From assembly GCF_018728565.1 (NCBI RefSeq), contig NZ_JACSOI010000001.1, positions 1,116,001 to 1,180,000 of the forward strand: a stretch of DNA of 64,000 nt, given 5' to 3'. Made by a program: the position numbers and the translations under genes. Positions 60,839 to 64,000 of the stretch are shown in pieces; position 1 is the first letter of the stretch, and every line of letters starts with the position of its first letter. Origin of the DNA: Zobellia russellii (GTDB lineage: Bacteria > Bacteroidota > Bacteroidia > Flavobacteriales > Flavobacteriaceae). The notes below the pieces were generated by a model, which had not been told where the DNA came from, searched no databases, and saw only the letters and a list, made by a program, of their open reading frames with translations.

Positions 60839-63800
60839 ATGAAGAACAAACAAACCAAAAAACAATTTTTGCTGGCACTGATGTTTTGCCAGTTGATTTT
60901 TGTGCAAAACATTTTTGCGCAGGAAGAAGCCTCAGATAAATTAGAGGTTACAGGTGTGGTAGTAGATGAGTTTGATATGCCCATGCCTTATGTAAATGTG
61001 TATGTTAAAAATACACAGTCTGGTACATTAACTGATTTGGATGGAAAGTATGCTATACAAGTTAAGCCTGGTCAGATTCTGGTATTTTCCTATGTAGGGT
61101 ACAGCAACCTTGAAAAAACGGTGTCTAACAGTACGGAACTCTCGGTGTCTTTGGAACCCGATACAAGCGAGTTGTCCGAGGTTGTGGTAACGGCACTTGG
61201 CATTAAAAAGGAAAAAAAAGCTATTGGTTATGCAGTAGATGCAATATCGGCAGAGGAGATAAATTCTACAGGAGAACCAAATGTTCTTTTAAATCTTTCC
61301 GCTAAGGCACCAGGGGTTCAGGTTTCTGGTTCTTCTAATGGGGTAGATGGATCTCCCAGAGTTCTTATTAGGGGGGTAACCTCTCTTTCTTCGGATAACC
61401 AACCTTTATATGTTCTGGATGGATTACCGCTGTTGAGCAATAGGTCATTGTCAGAAAGTTTGTTTACATCTTCAACCGGACAATCAGATTTGGGAAACCC
61501 GTTATCAGATATTAATCCCAGTGATATTGAAAATATCAGTATTCTAAAAGGGGCAAGTGCTACTGCGTTGTATGGGGCAAGAGGAGCCAATGGGGTTATT
61601 ATGATTACAACCAAAAAGGGCAAATCGGGTCAAAAGGGCTGGGGAGTGAACATAAGTTCTACAACTACCTTTCAATCTGCATTAATTTTACCCGATCCTC
61701 AATTACGATATGGTCAGGGTAACAATGGCGAATATTCGTATGTTGACGGAAACGGTGCCGGAATTAATGAATCTGAAACTCGGTTATGGGGTCCGGAATA
61801 CCTTGGTCAGCCTGTTTCTCAATGGGACCCACAAACAGGAGGGGCTGTTGTTAAGCCTTGGTTGCCATATGGCGCAAAAAATCTGGATAATTTCTTTGAG
61901 ACGGGGCACACCTATCAGCAAAACCTTTCACTTACCCATGTAACTGAATCATCTAATGCAAGGCTTTCCTTGGGGCACCAAGATATAAAGGGCATCACTC
62001 CCAATACGGGCCTTGAGCGTATTACCGGAAGTTTTAATTCAACCTTTAGATTGGGAGAGAAGCTTAGTCTGAATTTTGTAGCAACAGGGTCAACAATGAA
62101 CAGTGATAACAGGACCAATTATGGTTTTGGGAGTGGGGGAATGTGGCAGGCTCTTTTTATTCCTACTAATATTGATATAAGAGATTTAAGGGATTATAAG
62201 GATGAATTTGGCAATAAAAAAAGTTTCTATCAAAATGGCCCTAACCCTTATTGGGACCTGTATGAAAATGTCAATCCTTTGACACGAACAAGATTCAGTT
62301 TTAACGTTGGGTTGGATTATGCAGTTACTGATTGGGCATCTATTCAGGCCAATGTATTTCAGGATACCAATACTACTGAATATGAAAGAATAGTAGCAAA
62401 ACATCTTTTCAATAATGGTAGTTATCAAGAAGGACTTGACCTTAATAAAGAAGTAAACGCAGACCTAAGGTTAAACTTAAACCATGATGTACTAAAGAAC
62501 CTGAATGTGAATGTCATGATGGGGGCCGCCACCAGAAATGAAAAGAGTAAAAGTAAATTCGCATCTACAGATGGGGGCTTATTAGTACGGGAAATTTATA
62601 ATTTGGGCAATTCGGCCAAACCTGCTACGGTTAATAATGCAAAATCTGAAAAGGAAGTCAATAGTGTTTTCAGTTCAGTAGAATTAAATTTTAATGATTA
62701 TTGGTTTGCAACATTTACGGGGAGAAATGATTGGTCTTCTACTTTGCCAAAAGACAATTGGTCATTCTTTTACCCCTCGGCTTCAACCAGTTTTATTTTT
62801 ACTGATGCCCTTAGTATTAAGAATAAGATTCTTAGTTATGGTAAATTACGGGCAAGCTGGGCAAAAGTAGGTAATGATACGCAGCCTTATGCTTTAGATA
62901 GGTTTATTACTCGTAGTTCCAATGCCTTTAATGGACAACCTGTTGCTGGTATAGATAATGTAATACCTGCTACCACTTTAATTCCGGAGGAATCAACATC
63001 TTTTGAAGTGGGAGGAGAACTGTATTTATTTGATTCTAGGGTGAAGCTAGATGTAGCTTACTATAATAATGAATCTAGCAATCAGCTTATTCGAGTAGAA
63101 AATGCATGGGAACGTGGGGCAAGATTCGCATTTATAAATGCAGGAACTATTACCAATAAGGGTATAGAGGTTAAATTGGATATAACTCCACTTGAAACTA
63201 AAGATTTTAGGTGGGACTTGAACATGAATTGGTCAAGAAACAGGGGTAGTGTTTCAGGTTTTCCCGAAGACTTGGTTGATTTTAAACATATAGCCGCTTG
63301 GTTCGGCCCAGAAATACGGGCTACAAATGGTAAGCCCTATGGGCATATTGTTGGGTTTGAATATTTCAGGGATACCCAAGATGCTTTGGCCAATGTTCCC
63401 AATATGGCAGATGATTTCAATAACTTCGGATATAGTGCAGAGAACAATATTTATGGAACTGGTAAGGTCCTTACCCGAAATGGCTTTCCTATGCACAACC
63501 AGTGGAGAGGGACTAGAGACCTTGGTGTTTCGGCTCCTTTAGATTGGACAGGAGGTATCAGGAACAGTTTTAATTACAAGAACTTCAATCTTAATTTTCT
63601 TTTTGATTTCAGGTATGGAGGAAAGATTATTTCTACTACTTACCAGTATATGTCTTTGAACGGATTAAACCCGGATAGTGCTGGTGATAACATTAATGGT
63701 GTAGCCGTAAGAGAAAGTACAGATGATGGAGGAGGCTTTATTTTTGATGGAATAGATGTAGAAACCGGTCAGCCAAATACCACAGCAATTAGTACACAAG

Positions 63801-64000
63801 ATCTTTATGCCAACTTTAATTATCCTACATCGGCTTTAATGAGAGATGCTACGAACATTAAGTTAAAAGAACTTTCTATCGGGTACCGGTTAGATAGTAA
63901 GATTACTAAAAAGTTAGGATTGGCCGATGTAAATATTTCCCTAATAGGTAGAAACCTTTGGTTGATCAAGAACAATTTAGACGGTATAGATTCTGAAACG
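60839..64000 (+). CDS. SusC-like TonB-dependent transporter (3' end outside window)
   Basis: The frame is open from the ATG at 60839 to the right edge, 1054 codons. Signal peptide (FLLALMFCQLIFVQNIFAQ), carboxypeptidase-regulatory-like domain (about 36-115; VTGVVVDEFDMPMPYVNVYV), TonB-box-like segment (LSEVVVTALGIKKEKKAIGY), plug (NLSAKAPGVQVSGSSNGVDG, PLYVLDGLPLL, ILKGASATALYGARGANGVI) and a barrel still running at the edge (ELSIGYRLDSK). Its SusD partner should follow outside the window. It is a different subtype from the three other SusC proteins here (VTALGIKK in place of VVGYG). Confidence 0.93.
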   Translation, partial: MKNKQTKKQFLLALMFCQLIFVQNIFAQEEASDKLEVTGVVVDEFDMPMPYVNVYVKNTQSGTLTDLDGKYAIQVKPGQILVFSYVGYSNLEKTVSNSTELSVSLEPDTSELSEVVVTALGIKKEKKAIGYAVDAISAEEINSTGEPNVLLNLSAKAPGVQVSGSSNGVDGSPRVLIRGVTSLSSDNQPLYVLDGLPLLSNRSLSESLFTSSTGQSDLGNPLSDINPSDIENISILKGASATALYGARGANGVIMITTKKGKSGQKGWGVNISSTTTFQSALILPDPQLRYGQGNNGEYSYVDGNGAGINESETRLWGPEYLGQPVSQWDPQTGGAVVKPWLPYGAKNLDNFFETGHTYQQNLSLTHVTESSNARLSLGHQDIKGITPNTGLERITGSFNSTFRLGEKLSLNFVATGSTMNSDNRTNYGFGSGGMWQALFIPTNIDIRDLRDYKDEFGNKKSFYQNGPNPYWDLYENVNPLTRTRFSFNVGLDYAVTDWASIQANVFQDTNTTEYERIVAKHLFNNGSYQEGLDLNKEVNADLRLNLNHDVLKNLNVNVMMGAATRNEKSKSKFASTDGGLLVREIYNLGNSAKPATVNNAKSEKEVNSVFSSVELNFNDYWFATFTGRNDWSSTLPKDNWSFFYPSASTSFIFTDALSIKNKILSYGKLRASWAKVGNDTQPYALDRFITRSSNAFNGQPVAGIDNVIPATTLIPEESTSFEVGGELYLFDSRVKLDVAYYNNESSNQLIRVENAWERGARFAFINAGTITNKGIEVKLDITPLETKDFRWDLNMNWSRNRGSVSGFPEDLVDFKHIAAWFGPEIRATNGKPYGHIVGFEYFRDTQDALANVPNMADDFNNFGYSAENNIYGTGKVLTRNGFPMHNQWRGTRDLGVSAPLDWTGGIRNSFNYKNFNLNFLFDFRYGGKIISTTYQYMSLNGLNPDSAGDNINGVAVRESTDDGGGFIFDGIDVETGQPNTTAISTQDLYANFNYPTSALMRDATNIKLKELSIGYRLDSKITKKLGLADVNISLIGRNLWLIKNNLDGIDSET

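Noticed and set aside
1-64000. CRISPR arrays, complete insertion sequences, rRNA genes or riboswitches
   Set aside because: I saw no regularly spaced repeats, transposase genes, rRNA segments or known riboswitch cores anywhere in the window.

Overview
The window looks like a chromosomal segment of a marine Bacteroidetes, most likely a Flavobacteriaceae of the Zobellia/Maribacter type. The basis is the AT-rich sequence, four SusC-like TonB-dependent transporters with SusD partners, hybrid two-component regulators ending in AraC domains, and a GH16 enzyme of the type used on algal galactans. Genus is inference; no marker gene is present.

Layout. (1) About 1-3.9 kb, minus strand: a three-gene signalling operon (AraC-type regulator, CheY-like response regulator, four-PAS histidine kinase running off the left edge). 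(2) About 4-16 kb, almost all minus strand: a stress and envelope-homeostasis block. It holds small acidic and hydrophobic proteins, a SRAP/HMCES-fold protein lacking its catalytic Cys2, a DUF2383 four-helix bundle, topoisomerase IB, two AI-2E-type permeases, an MscS channel, an SLC13/TrkA_C permease, a short hibernation factor, an SDR, a BrkB-like protein and a Rho-N-like protein. (3) About 16-23.4 kb: a NUDIX hydrolase, a beta-propeller/Dabb fusion next to a HbpS/GlcG-like protein, two divergent Crp/Fnr regulators, two alpha/beta hydrolases, and a GH16 pseudogene. (4) About 23.7-35.6 kb, plus strand: a compact fructan utilisation locus (fructose-sensor-type hybrid regulator, MFS sugar porter, GH32 lipoprotein, SusC, SusD, PfkB kinase). 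(5) About 35.7-48 kb, minus strand: a second locus with two SusCD pairs in tandem plus two surface lipoproteins and no recognisable glycoside hydrolase. (6) About 48.5-53 kb: a secreted multidomain protein, a divergent ToxR-like membrane-anchored winged-helix regulator, and an intact GH16 enzyme; the last and the divergent pair share a 35-bp operator-like element. (7) About 53.3-55.5 kb: small accessory genes, two of them frameshifted, one bracketed by inverted boundary repeats. (8) At 55.67-55.75 kb: a 3' fragment of a CAT-anticodon tRNA with its terminator, a likely attachment site. (9) About 56.2-64 kb, plus strand: a propeller-type hybrid regulator and a SusC that runs off the right edge, with a 21-bp tandem direct repeat between them.

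How it works together. In the fructan locus SusCD would import oligosaccharides released at the surface by the GH32 lipoprotein, the MFS porter would carry fructose across the inner membrane, PfkB would phosphorylate it, and the hybrid sensor would switch the operon. The most interesting candidates for something undescribed are the regulator at 50.7 kb with its shared operator, the hydrolase-free tandem SusCD locus next to it, and the tRNA-fragment boundary that suggests the 56-64 kb locus arrived on an integrated element.
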